Assembly (NCBI RefSeq): GCF_015352955.1
Contig: NZ_JACYOX010000009.1
Coordinates: 1 to 64,000, forward strand
Length of the DNA stretch: 64,000 bases
Direction of reading: 5' to 3'
Origin: Noviherbaspirillum soli
Lineage (GTDB): Bacteria; Pseudomonadota; Gammaproteobacteria; Burkholderiales; Burkholderiaceae_D
Notes under the pieces: generated by a model
What the model saw: only the letters and a program-made list of their open reading frames with translations
Told to the model about the DNA's origin: nothing
Databases searched by the model: none
Part shown: positions 43,962 through 51,948 of the stretch, piece after piece
Numbering within the stretch: position 1 is the stretch's first letter
Layout of the letters: the number at the start of each line of letters is the position of its first letter
Program-made: the position numbers and the translations under genes

Positions 43962-45932
43962 CTACTGCGTAATGCTGGAGTAAGAGCAGTACTTCGTCAC
44001 GCCATACACCGGGTCGCCAAAGACCCAGTTCGCGCAAGCCGTCGAGCCGTTGACGACCTTGGTGGCATAAACGCCGTTGGCGCCATAGCGCACGGTGCGG
44101 GTGCCGGTGAAGGTGCAGTTGGCGCCTTCGACTGCGCAATTGGTCCAGGTCTCGACGACCGGCGCCGGAGCCGGTGCCGGCGCTGCGGTGGTGGTGATGG
44201 CGTCGCCGTAGTCGCAGGTCTTCACAACGCCATATACCGGGTCGCCGAATACGCCGTTGGAGCAGGCCACCGTGCTGGTTGCGGTGACGAACGCGTATGT
44301 ATTGTTGGCGCCGTAACGCACCTGACGGGTGCCGCTGAAGTTGCAGGCATTGCCTTCGGACGCGCACCGGGTCCAGTTGCTTGCGACCTTGACGGCATTG
44401 GCCACGTTCACCGCTACCGACGGCGATGCGCCGGCATTGCCTGCAGCGTCATAGGCCACTACCGTCAGCGTTGCCGTGCCATTGGCCACGCCGGCGCTGT
44501 CCCAGCTAAAGCCGAAAGGCGCGGACGTATCGGTTGCCACCACGGTGCCGTTTACCTTGAGGTCGGCCCGTATCACGCCGACGTTGTCGCTGGCGGCCAT
44601 ATTGACGGCCACCAGGCCCGATACGGTGTCGCCGGCCAGCGGCGCGGTCAGCGCGGCGGAAGGCGCCTGGGTGTCGATCTTGACCAGGCGGCTTACGGCG
44701 GCCTGCACGCCGGCAGCGGCATTGACCCGGCCGTAACCATAGTAGGGATCGCGTCCGGCAGCGCCGCGGTCGACCGCCGTGGAATACAGCAGGCTTTCGA
44801 CGGTGAGATTATCCAGCGATGAATTGGCCGACATCATCAGTGCGGCAACGCCGGCAACCAGCGGGCTGGCAAACGATGTGCCGTTCCACTGGCCATAGCG
44901 GCCACCGGTGCTGGTGGTCCAGATATTGGTCCCCGGCGCGGACAGGGTCACGAAGCTGCCGTAGCTGGACCAGCCTGCCAGGTTGTCGTTTTCATCCGTG
45001 GCCGACACCACCGTCATGGCGGCCGTGGGCGTCACGCCTTCATCGCGGCCATTGTTGCCGGCCGAAGCAAACAGCAGACCGCCCTTGCTCCTCAGGTACT
45101 GCGCCGCGTTGAGCACTGCCTGGCTGGCGGCCACGCCGCTGTAGCTGACATTGACGATGCGCGCGCCATTGTCCGCCGCGAAGTTGATGCCGCTGACCAC
45201 GGTGCTGTAATAGGCGTAGCAGCCGCTGGTGCTAGTGTTGTAGAAGGCCACCTTGACCGGCATGATTTTGGCCTTGCCGGCGATGCCGGCCACGCCCGCG
45301 CTGTTATTGCTGACCGCGGCTGCCGTGCCGGCGACCGCGGTGCCATGCCCGCAGGTGTCATTGGTGTCGGCATTGCCGTCAACGAAGTTGTAGCCCGGGA
45401 CCAGGTTGCCCACGAGATCAGGATGGCTGGCGTCGACCCCGGAATCCAGGATCGCGATCTTGACGCCCTCCCCCATGCCGGCGGCACTGTCCCAGGCCGT
45501 TGGCGCACCCACCTTGCCGACATGCCACTGGCTGCCCAGGTACGGGTCATTCGGCAATGCCGAGCTGACGACCACACGGTCCAGCTCCACCATTTTCAGG
45601 TGCGGATGGTGTTCCAGGATTTTTGCCACGGCGTTGGCCGTGCCGTTGGGCAGGTCCACCACGAACACGTCGCCCCTGCCGATGCGGCGCGCCAGGCCAC
45701 GATGCACTTTCAGCAGCTTGGCCAGCTCTTGGCTGGAGAGGCCGGCACGCGGCTGGATCAGAAGGCGGTTGGGCGCATAGAGCGGCATGCCAGCCGCGAC
45801 TGCAGCGCGCACATCGTTGGGCGCCGCTGCATGAGCGGAAACAGCCGGAAGGGATAACGCCGCGAGAAGCGCCAGCGCGAGCAGCGTGGGGGCCGGGGCA
45901 GCGGGGAAGGAAGCAACACGGGTATGGGTCAT
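43962..45932 (-). CDS. Secreted subtilisin-like serine protease (S8) with Ig-like and Cys-rich C-terminal repeats
   Basis: A 656-residue exported protease. After the signal peptide (LLALALLAALSLPAVSAHA) there is a propeptide-like region to about 130. The thermitase-like S8 domain follows, with Asp163 in IAILDSGVDASHPD, His196 in DTCGHGTAVAG, oxyanion Asn in FASAGNNGR and Ser353 in NGTSFASPLVAG. A Big-type Ig-like domain (about 430-510) contains DNVGVIRADLKVNGT. The C-terminus holds two copies of a roughly 60-residue unit, each with Trp-Thr-x-Cys-Ala, a second Cys, GTRxVRYGAN, then FGDPVYGV and two more Cys. Such repeats occur in secreted hydrolases and probably bind a surface or polymer. ATG 45932 is used; a GTG lies one codon earlier. 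Confidence 0.9.
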   Translation of the reverse strand: MTHTRVASFPAAPAPTLLALALLAALSLPAVSAHAAAPNDVRAAVAAGMPLYAPNRLLIQPRAGLSSQELAKLLKVHRGLARRIGRGDVFVVDLPNGTANAVAKILEHHPHLKMVELDRVVVSSALPNDPYLGSQWHVGKVGAPTAWDSAAGMGEGVKIAILDSGVDASHPDLVGNLVPGYNFVDGNADTNDTCGHGTAVAGTAAAVSNNSAGVAGIAGKAKIMPVKVAFYNTSTSGCYAYYSTVVSGINFAADNGARIVNVSYSGVAASQAVLNAAQYLRSKGGLLFASAGNNGRDEGVTPTAAMTVVSATDENDNLAGWSSYGSFVTLSAPGTNIWTTSTGGRYGQWNGTSFASPLVAGVAALMMSANSSLDNLTVESLLYSTAVDRGAAGRDPYYGYGRVNAAAGVQAAVSRLVKIDTQAPSAALTAPLAGDTVSGLVAVNMAASDNVGVIRADLKVNGTVVATDTSAPFGFSWDSAGVANGTATLTVVAYDAAGNAGASPSVAVNVANAVKVASNWTRCASEGNACNFSGTRQVRYGANNTYAFVTATSTVACSNGVFGDPVYGVVKTCDYGDAITTTAAPAPAPAPVVETWTNCAVEGANCTFTGTRTVRYGANGVYATKVVNGSTACANWVFGDPVYGVTKYCSYSSITQ

Positions 45933-46086
45933 CACGGTTCCAGAGAATGAAAGTCATGCCGCTTGGGACATGGCTTGCATTCTACTGGACAATTTCCCTC
46001 AGGAAATAATTTGATGTCTATGCAGCAACACAATGTGCTGCATTTAAGCAACCAGAGTTCATTGGCCGATCAAGCGCGCACGGCCA

Positions 46087-46445
46087 AATATTTTTTCAAG
46101 TGGTTTCAATTGGCGTTTTTAGAAGTGCCGGAAGATCGCGGCGACAGGCTGCCGGTTGGCCTCGCCGTCCCGCAGACATCTACGCCTGCGATGAACTGCA
46201 CCGGATCGCGGGGAAAAGGATGGAGCTTGCCGTGGCGCCGGAAGCCCTGCTGTTCAAGGCGATCAATCACCTATCTGGGAAGAAGGAGGAGATCACTGCC
46301 GCAGGCATGAACTCGGCGAGGCTATGGGCGACGCTCAGATCGATTTCGGCTTCACCGGCAGTGCGGCCAGCCTGGAAGAGACGCCGGCGGTGCGGCGGCT
46401 GCAAAGCATCTTCGATAAAGCGGCACAGGTAGCGCAGCAGCTGCA
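46087..46445 (+). pseudogene. Remnant of an MshE/GspE-type secretion or pilus ATPase (N-terminal part)
   Basis: Three short stretches in different frames match, in order, the N-terminal region of GspE/PilB/MshE ATPases. The first is GDRLPVGLAVP (about 46139-46171). The second is DIYACDELHRIAGKRMELAV with APEALLFKAINHLSGKKEEI (about 46174-46296). The third is GDAQIDFGFTGSAASLEETP with AVRRLQSIFDKAAQVA (about 46327-46434). In intact proteins these read without interruption and are followed by SDIHIEP and Walker motifs, which are missing here. Two frameshifts and loss of the whole catalytic domain mark it as a decayed gene. The rest of the 45933-46531 gap has no intact ORF. Confidence 0.6.
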
Positions 46446-46531
46446 CGCACGGCCCCGAACTGGCGGCCTTCGTCGAAGCCCGCCTGGGCCGGTTGCAGCA
46501 TCCCTGAAGCGCAAAAAGCGAAAAAAGCGTT

Positions 46532-47080
46532 TCAGTGGCCGGTACGGTCCGGGTTGCGGTCCGCTTCGAACAGGAACCAGGTACGCTCCTCGGTCTCGTC
46601 GATCCAGTTCTCGATCAGGCTGGCGGTGGCAATGTCGCGGTTGTCATCGCAGACTTCATGGGCTTCGCGCAGGCTGGCTACCAGCGCGCGGTTGTTGTCG
46701 CATAGCTCGGAGAGCATTTTCGATGGCTCGACAAAATCCTCGTCATTGTCCGGAATGCGCTGCAGCCGGGACACATGGCCGATCGAACGCAGCGTCTTGC
46801 CACCCAGCTTGCGGATGCGTTCGGCCAGCGGGTCGGTCATGGCGAACAATTCGGTTGCCTGGTCATCCAGCATCAGGTGATAGTCGCGGAAATGCGGTCC
46901 GCTCATGTGCCAGTGGAAGTTCTTGGTCTTCATGTAGAGCGCGAACACGTCGGCCAGCACCGCATTGAGCGCCTCGGCGACCTCGGTGGTGGCCTGCGGC
47001 CTGAGGTCGGTTGGCGTCTTGAGTGCCGGCGCGGCGTTGCCGTCGTCGCCTTGCTGCTTGTTTGCTTTTGGAGCGTCCAT
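46532..47080 (-). CDS. dps: Dps-family DNA-protection ferritin
   Basis: A 182-residue ferritin-like protein that stores iron and protects DNA under starvation or peroxide stress. The ferroxidase-site blocks KTKNFHWHMSGPHFRDYHLMLDDQ and IRKLGGKTLRSIG are clear, and the helical core runs to about residue 165. The N-terminal extension of about 25 residues (Lys/Gln/Asp-rich) could bind DNA. GAAAGGGAGTGG-type purine stretches precede the ATG. The 313 bases upstream (47081-47393) hold no gene, only a hairpin near 47311. Confidence 0.93.
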   Translation of the reverse strand: MDAPKANKQQGDDGNAAPALKTPTDLRPQATTEVAEALNAVLADVFALYMKTKNFHWHMSGPHFRDYHLMLDDQATELFAMTDPLAERIRKLGGKTLRSIGHVSRLQRIPDNDEDFVEPSKMLSELCDNNRALVASLREAHEVCDDNRDIATASLIENWIDETEERTWFLFEADRNPDRTGH

Positions 47081-47310
47081 TGTGGTTTCCTGAAAGGGAG
47101 TGGAAGGGAGTGACTCCCACCCTTGCTATCTATGGCGGGAGCGGAGGGATCCGTTTCTCGGATTCCCGTTTGGCCGCCATGTTCAAAAAAATCCCGGCTA
47201 AACGCAGCAGTATTGCGAATAATCAGGGCCGGCGTCCCTGGCTGGTCCAGGCCGATCGAGGCCTGTGGGGCCATGCGGCCCGGCTGCGCTCGCAACCTTT
47301 GACGATTGAC

Positions 47311-47341
47311 AAGGCCAGCCATGTATGCATGCGCTGGCCTT
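47311..47341 (+). terminator. Hairpin of uncertain role (AAGGCCAGC/GCTGGCCTT)
   Basis: A perfect 9-bp inverted repeat with a 13-base loop containing ATGTATGCATGC, followed by CTTCTTGC. The weak T-tract makes it a poor terminator. It could be an operator or the 5' leader of the small gene starting at 47394. Confidence 0.35.
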
Positions 47342-47393
47342 CTTCTTGCATTGCTCCTGGCAGACAGCCGTACAGACCAGCACAGGATCTTCC

Positions 47394-47648
47394 ATGAAAA
47401 AAGCGTACAAGGAACCCGGCCTCACCAACGAGGGCGTGGTGTTCTCCGTTGAAGTCGATTCGGTCGAGCGTGAATTCCTGATCCTCAAGAGCGCCCTGAC
47501 CTACCTCTGCAAGTTGCAGGGATTCACCATGGACTTCATGAACACCTATCGCGCCTGCGAAGCCCGCATACACAGCGTGGCGCGGCGCCTGGCCGCGGGC
47601 GCGCCCAAGGGCGGGCCACTGGTTCTCAACACTGCTTGCTTCGTTTGA
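47394..47648 (+). CDS. Small conserved-looking protein, possibly DUF1488-like
   Basis: An 84-residue protein beginning MKKAYKEPGLTNEGVVFSVE. A short beta-strand region (VVFSVEVDSVEREFLI) is followed by helices ending ARIHSVARRLAAGAPKG. The overall pattern (strand-strand-helix, with a final IH..AR..) recalls DUF1488 proteins of Burkholderiales, but the match is weak. No Shine-Dalgarno is clear. It lies between dps (divergent) and a large GGDEF/EAL gene. Function unknown. Confidence 0.5.
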   Translation: MKKAYKEPGLTNEGVVFSVEVDSVEREFLILKSALTYLCKLQGFTMDFMNTYRACEARIHSVARRLAAGAPKGGPLVLNTACFV

Positions 47649-47803
47649 GTGCAGGGCGTTGCGGCGCGCCTGCACTGTTCTGCACCGGTCCGCCCCAGTG
47701 CCGGCCGGCATGATGCATGCGACCCCAGCAATGCATTGCACGATGGAAATACATGGCACGCGCATTGCTTGGATAAAGGATCTTTTCCAAGCAAGGCCAG
47801 GGC

Positions 47804-50800
47804 ATGCAGAACTACCTTTCGCGCCTGATCGGCGGACTGAGCGTCGGCCGCAAGCTGGCGCTGATCTATTTCCTCGACCTGACGGCGGTAATCTTCGTCT
47901 CCGGCATCCTGATCAATGAGAAGTACATCGCCATCGATTTCACCGACAAGGAAATCGCCGGCGCCCACTACATCGCCGCGGTGAGCCGCAGCCTGGTGCC
48001 GCTGGCGCACGACCTTCAGGCCGCATCATCCACCGCCACGGCCGCGACGATGTCCAGCCTGGACGACGCGCAGTCCCGCTACGGCACATTGCTGGGCGCC
48101 GAGGGCCTGGCTGCGGCATACAGCGAAGCGCTCGCTGCCAGCGCCGGCGACCATGCATTCGACGCCGGCCGCGCCCTGCTCACCCGCATCGGCAACCAGT
48201 CCAACCTGATACTCGACCCCGATCTCGACAGCTATTACACGATGTCGCTGGTGATGCTGCGCTTCCCGGAACTGCTGGGCCTGCTGCGCGAGGCCGGGCA
48301 ACTGGCTCAAGGTCTTGCGGTCCGGCCGGATGCGGACGGCCACACCCGGCTGCTCCTGCTGGAAGGCAGGCTGGACGCCACGATGCACGGCATCGCCAGC
48401 GATTATGAGGAAGCATTCGCCGCCAGCAAGCCGATGCTGCGCGAGCGGCTCACGGCGAGCCGCGCCGCGCTGCTCGACGCCTTGGCAGAATTCCGCGCGG
48501 CCAGCCACAGCCTGGATCGTCGGGACGGCACCATCCTGGAGCAGCATCGCATTGCGGCGGTGCAGGCGCTGGCCAACGCATGGCAAGCCGCCCAGGACGA
48601 CCTGCAGCGCCTGCTGGCCTTGCGCAATGCCGAGGCCTATTCCCGGATGTGGACCCATCTGGGTACGGCTGCGCTGCTGCTGGTCGTGATCCTGAATGTG
48701 GTGTTCTTCGTGGCCAGCCAGATCGTGCGGCCGATCTCCCGGCTGGCGCAGGTAGCGGCCAGGGTCAGCGGCTCGGGCGACTATACGCTGCGCGCCGAAT
48801 GGCGCAGCGGCGACGAGATCGGCCGCCTCGTGAGCGGCTTCAACGGCATGCTGGAACAGTTGGACCATCAGCGCATGAGCCAGCAGGAACTGGTGGCACG
48901 CCACCGCGCCGCCGATGCCCAGCGCGAACTGGTGGAAGCCATTCCCATTCCGATGATGGTCACGTCGATTCCGACCCACGAGGTGCTGCACGCCAACGAA
49001 GCGGCGCAGTCCTGGCTGGATGGCTGCCGCAGCGATCCATGGAAGGCCGGCATGCCGGGGCCGACCCGGGCCCGCTTCTTCCAGGCCCTGACCGACATGG
49101 AAGCGGTGGATCAGTTCGAAGTCTGCTGGCGCGGCGGCCAGTCGCCTTCCTGGGCACTGGTGTCGGCCCGCTGCATCGTCTATCAGCGCCAGCGCGCCGT
49201 GCTGACGACCTTCACGCCGATCAACCAGATGAAGCTGATGGAGCAGCGGCTGGAACTGTGGGCCAAGGTATTCGAGGCGTCGTCTGAAGGCATCGTCATC
49301 GTCGACCCGCATGGCCGCATCCTCGACGTGAATCGCGCCTTCTGCCGCAGCGCCAATCTCGATCTTGCCGACCTCCTGGGCGCCGACCCGCGAACACTGC
49401 TGGACCAGCGCAATCCACCGCACTTCTTCGCCGACATCACCGCCGCCGCGCAGAGTCTTGGCAGCTGGCAGGGCGAAGCCTGGGTCAGGCGCAAGGGACG
49501 CGACCCCTACCCCGCATGGCTGGTGCTCAACGCGGTGCGCGACGCCCACGGCGAAATCAGCCATTACATCGCGATCTCGCTAGACATCAGCGAGCGCAAG
49601 AAGAATGAAGAACGTATCGCCTACATGGCGCAGCATGATGCGCTGACCGGCTTGCCCAACCGCGGACTGTGCCAGGAGCGGCTGCGGCTGTCGCTGGCGC
49701 AGGCGCGCCGCACCGGGCAGAAGGTGGCGCTGCTGTTCATCGACCTGGACCGCTTCAAGAACATCAACGATTCGCTCGGCCACCATGTCGGCGACGGCCT
49801 GCTGCGCTCCATCGCCAGCCGCCTCACCGCGGCTGTGCGCGAGGGCGACACGGTGTGCCGGCTGGGCGGCGACGAGTTCGTAGTGATCCTGAATGGCATC
49901 GGCGATGTCGCAGAGATCGGCCGCATCGTCGACCAGCGCCTGATCGCGCTGGTGCGCCAGCCGCATCAGGTGAATGGCGCCGAACTGCATATTTCGTGCA
50001 GCGTCGGCGTGGCGGTGTTTCCCGACGACGGCCATGACATCGACCAGCTGATGCGGCATGCCGACGTGGCGATGTACCAGGCCAAGAGCAGCGGCCGCGA
50101 CAACCTGCAGTTCTTCACGGAAGAGCTGAACCACAAGGTCGTGCGCCGCCTGCAGCTGGAAAACGACCTGCGCCACGCGGTCGAACGCGGCGAGCTGCTG
50201 CTGCATTACCAGCCCAGGGTCGATGCGCAGAGCGGCGCGCTGGCGGGGGTGGAAAGCCTGGTGCGCTGGATGCATCCGTCCCGCGGCATGATACCGCCGG
50301 CCGACTTCATCCCGATCGCGGAAGAGACCGGGCTGATCGTCGGCATCGGCGCCTGGATCATCGGCGAGGCATGCCGCCAGCATCAAGCCTGGCATCGGCA
50401 GGGCCTGGGCGCGGTGCCGATTTCCATCAACCTGTCAGCGCTGCAACTGCGCGAACCCGGCCTGTGCGCAACGCTCGCCGAAGCGCTGCGGCGCCACGCG
50501 GTGGACCCCGCGCAGATCGAACTGGAGCTCACCGAATCCCTGCTGATGGACAACGTGGCGGCCACGATCGCCGTGCTGCGCGACATCAAGGCCCTGGGCT
50601 GCGCCATCTCCATCGACGACTTCGGCTCGGGCTATTCCAGCCTGAACTACCTCTACCGCTTCCCGATCGACAGGCTGAAGATAGACCGCTCCTTCATCCA
50701 GAGCATGCACAGCGCGCCGAAGAACCTGGCGGTGATCAATGCCATCATCGGGCTGGGCCATACGCTGGGCCTGAAGGTGGTGGCCGAAGGCGTGGAGCAC

Positions 50801-50950
50801 CAGCCGGAAGCCGAGCAGCTGCGCGCGTGCGGCTGCGATGAACTGCAGGGCTTTCATTACAGCCGGCCGCTCCCTGCGCAACAGGCACAGCAATGGATCA
50901 GGGCGCATGGCAGCGCGCTGGAAGCGGGCCGCGTGCTGCGGCTGGCATGA
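47804..50950 (+). CDS. Membrane-bound GGDEF/EAL cyclic-di-GMP enzyme with HAMP and PAS domains
   Basis: A 1048-residue dual-domain signalling protein. TM1 at about 18-37, a periplasmic helical sensor to about 285, TM2 near 286-308, then HAMP (about 305-360). Two PAS-like domains follow (about 370-470 and 485-600). GGDEF domain: RLGGDEFVVIL around 687-697, intact, with an I-site RxxD (REGD) five residues upstream, so diguanylate cyclase activity with product inhibition is likely. EAL domain: the signature reads VESLVRW (Glu817) instead of EAL; ELELTESLL, IDDFGSGYSSL and RLKIDRSFI are intact, so phosphodiesterase activity is also plausible. The periplasmic ligand is unknown. Confidence 0.93.
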   Translation: MQNYLSRLIGGLSVGRKLALIYFLDLTAVIFVSGILINEKYIAIDFTDKEIAGAHYIAAVSRSLVPLAHDLQAASSTATAATMSSLDDAQSRYGTLLGAEGLAAAYSEALAASAGDHAFDAGRALLTRIGNQSNLILDPDLDSYYTMSLVMLRFPELLGLLREAGQLAQGLAVRPDADGHTRLLLLEGRLDATMHGIASDYEEAFAASKPMLRERLTASRAALLDALAEFRAASHSLDRRDGTILEQHRIAAVQALANAWQAAQDDLQRLLALRNAEAYSRMWTHLGTAALLLVVILNVVFFVASQIVRPISRLAQVAARVSGSGDYTLRAEWRSGDEIGRLVSGFNGMLEQLDHQRMSQQELVARHRAADAQRELVEAIPIPMMVTSIPTHEVLHANEAAQSWLDGCRSDPWKAGMPGPTRARFFQALTDMEAVDQFEVCWRGGQSPSWALVSARCIVYQRQRAVLTTFTPINQMKLMEQRLELWAKVFEASSEGIVIVDPHGRILDVNRAFCRSANLDLADLLGADPRTLLDQRNPPHFFADITAAAQSLGSWQGEAWVRRKGRDPYPAWLVLNAVRDAHGEISHYIAISLDISERKKNEERIAYMAQHDALTGLPNRGLCQERLRLSLAQARRTGQKVALLFIDLDRFKNINDSLGHHVGDGLLRSIASRLTAAVREGDTVCRLGGDEFVVILNGIGDVAEIGRIVDQRLIALVRQPHQVNGAELHISCSVGVAVFPDDGHDIDQLMRHADVAMYQAKSSGRDNLQFFTEELNHKVVRRLQLENDLRHAVERGELLLHYQPRVDAQSGALAGVESLVRWMHPSRGMIPPADFIPIAEETGLIVGIGAWIIGEACRQHQAWHRQGLGAVPISINLSALQLREPGLCATLAEALRRHAVDPAQIELELTESLLMDNVAATIAVLRDIKALGCAISIDDFGSGYSSLNYLYRFPIDRLKIDRSFIQSMHSAPKNLAVINAIIGLGHTLGLKVVAEGVEHQPEAEQLRACGCDELQGFHYSRPLPAQQAQQWIRAHGSALEAGRVLRLA

Positions 50951-50969
50951 ACGCCAGGCCGCTGCGGCC

Positions 50970-51770
50970 TCAGCTCAGGCCGCCCTGCTCCGGATCGACG
51001 CCCGCCCCGCTCCATACCATTTCCAGTTCGAACGCCAGGGAGCGCGCCAGGCCGTCGAGGTCGGGGAACAGCGAGGCATGGGTGATGTTCATGCGGTACA
51101 GCGTGTGCATTGCCTCGTCGCGGATCGACGGCGGCAGCAGCAGCTTTTGCATCAGCGGCGCATCGGTGGCGTAGCCGTCCAGGATCTGGTCGAGCGGACG
51201 GTCCAGCAGGCCCGGCACCGCGAACATGCCCGACTGCGCCACCAGTCGCCGGTCCATCTGCATCGGCTCGCCGACCCAGACCACCTCGTGGATGTTCTGC
51301 ATGAAGTAATACTCGAACTTGCCCGGCAGCCGCGGGTCGATCACTTCCCGGGTCAGTTCCGGCCGCTCGCGCGGCACCGCATGCCAGAGCGCCGGCGTGT
51401 TCAGCGCATACACGGCCGAGGTGCCGCTGGCGCGCTCCAGCGCGAAGAAGGCGGCCACGAACGGCGACTTGGTGAAATCGAGCAACCGGGTCGGCGCGCC
51501 ATGGTGCTGCATTAGCGCCACCGTGCGCAGTTCTTCCTGCAGCGCGGCCTCGTTGCTGAGGTAGTTATGCGCCTTGCGCCGGAAGATGCGCAGGGCACGC
51601 TTCTCGCGTTCGGTCCAGGAAGCGGCATCCGGCACGAATTCCTTGAAGTAACGCGACAGCGACGATGAAAGCTGCGACCGCGCATGCCGCTCGCCGCGGA
51701 ATGCCCAGCCGTCGAGCGCGGCCGTGCGGTCGATGAATTCCTGCCAGGTGTGGATGGGGATTTCTTCCAT
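50970..51770 (-). CDS. FRG-domain protein
   Basis: A 266-residue soluble protein. The N-terminus IPIHTWQEFIDRTAALDGWAFRGER matches the FRG domain (named for the FRG motif, here AFRGER). It is followed by the conserved TVALMQHHGAPTRLLDFTKSPFVAAFFAL block (about 87-115), with the HxGxPTRLLDxT core. FRG proteins are widespread, sometimes in phage, toxin or defence contexts; their biochemical role is not established. It is convergent with the GGDEF/EAL gene with a 19-base gap. No partner gene is evident. Confidence 0.88.
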   Translation of the reverse strand: MEEIPIHTWQEFIDRTAALDGWAFRGERHARSQLSSSLSRYFKEFVPDAASWTEREKRALRIFRRKAHNYLSNEAALQEELRTVALMQHHGAPTRLLDFTKSPFVAAFFALERASGTSAVYALNTPALWHAVPRERPELTREVIDPRLPGKFEYYFMQNIHEVVWVGEPMQMDRRLVAQSGMFAVPGLLDRPLDQILDGYATDAPLMQKLLLPPSIRDEAMHTLYRMNITHASLFPDLDGLARSLAFELEMVWSGAGVDPEQGGLS

Positions 51771-51948
51771 GGTGGATGGGGATGCGATGCGGATGACGCT
51801 TATGGTCGCACCGCATGCCGGGCGATGGCAGGGAATTGATCAAACGATCTCAGCGCGCCCGTGCCCAAATGCGCACGGGCGCAGCAGCACGGCTGGAGCT
51901 TATCACGCCATCCAGTCCGGTCGAAACCAGCGGACGTTACCTGATGTA

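Noticed and set aside
46324-46968. A 214-codon frame overlapping the dps gene
   Set aside because: Only the first 40 codons resemble anything (the ATPase remnant); the rest is antisense to dps.
47311-47341. Palindrome considered as a strong terminator for a plus-strand gene
   Set aside because: There is no upstream plus-strand gene to terminate and only a weak T-tract; kept as a hairpin of uncertain role.
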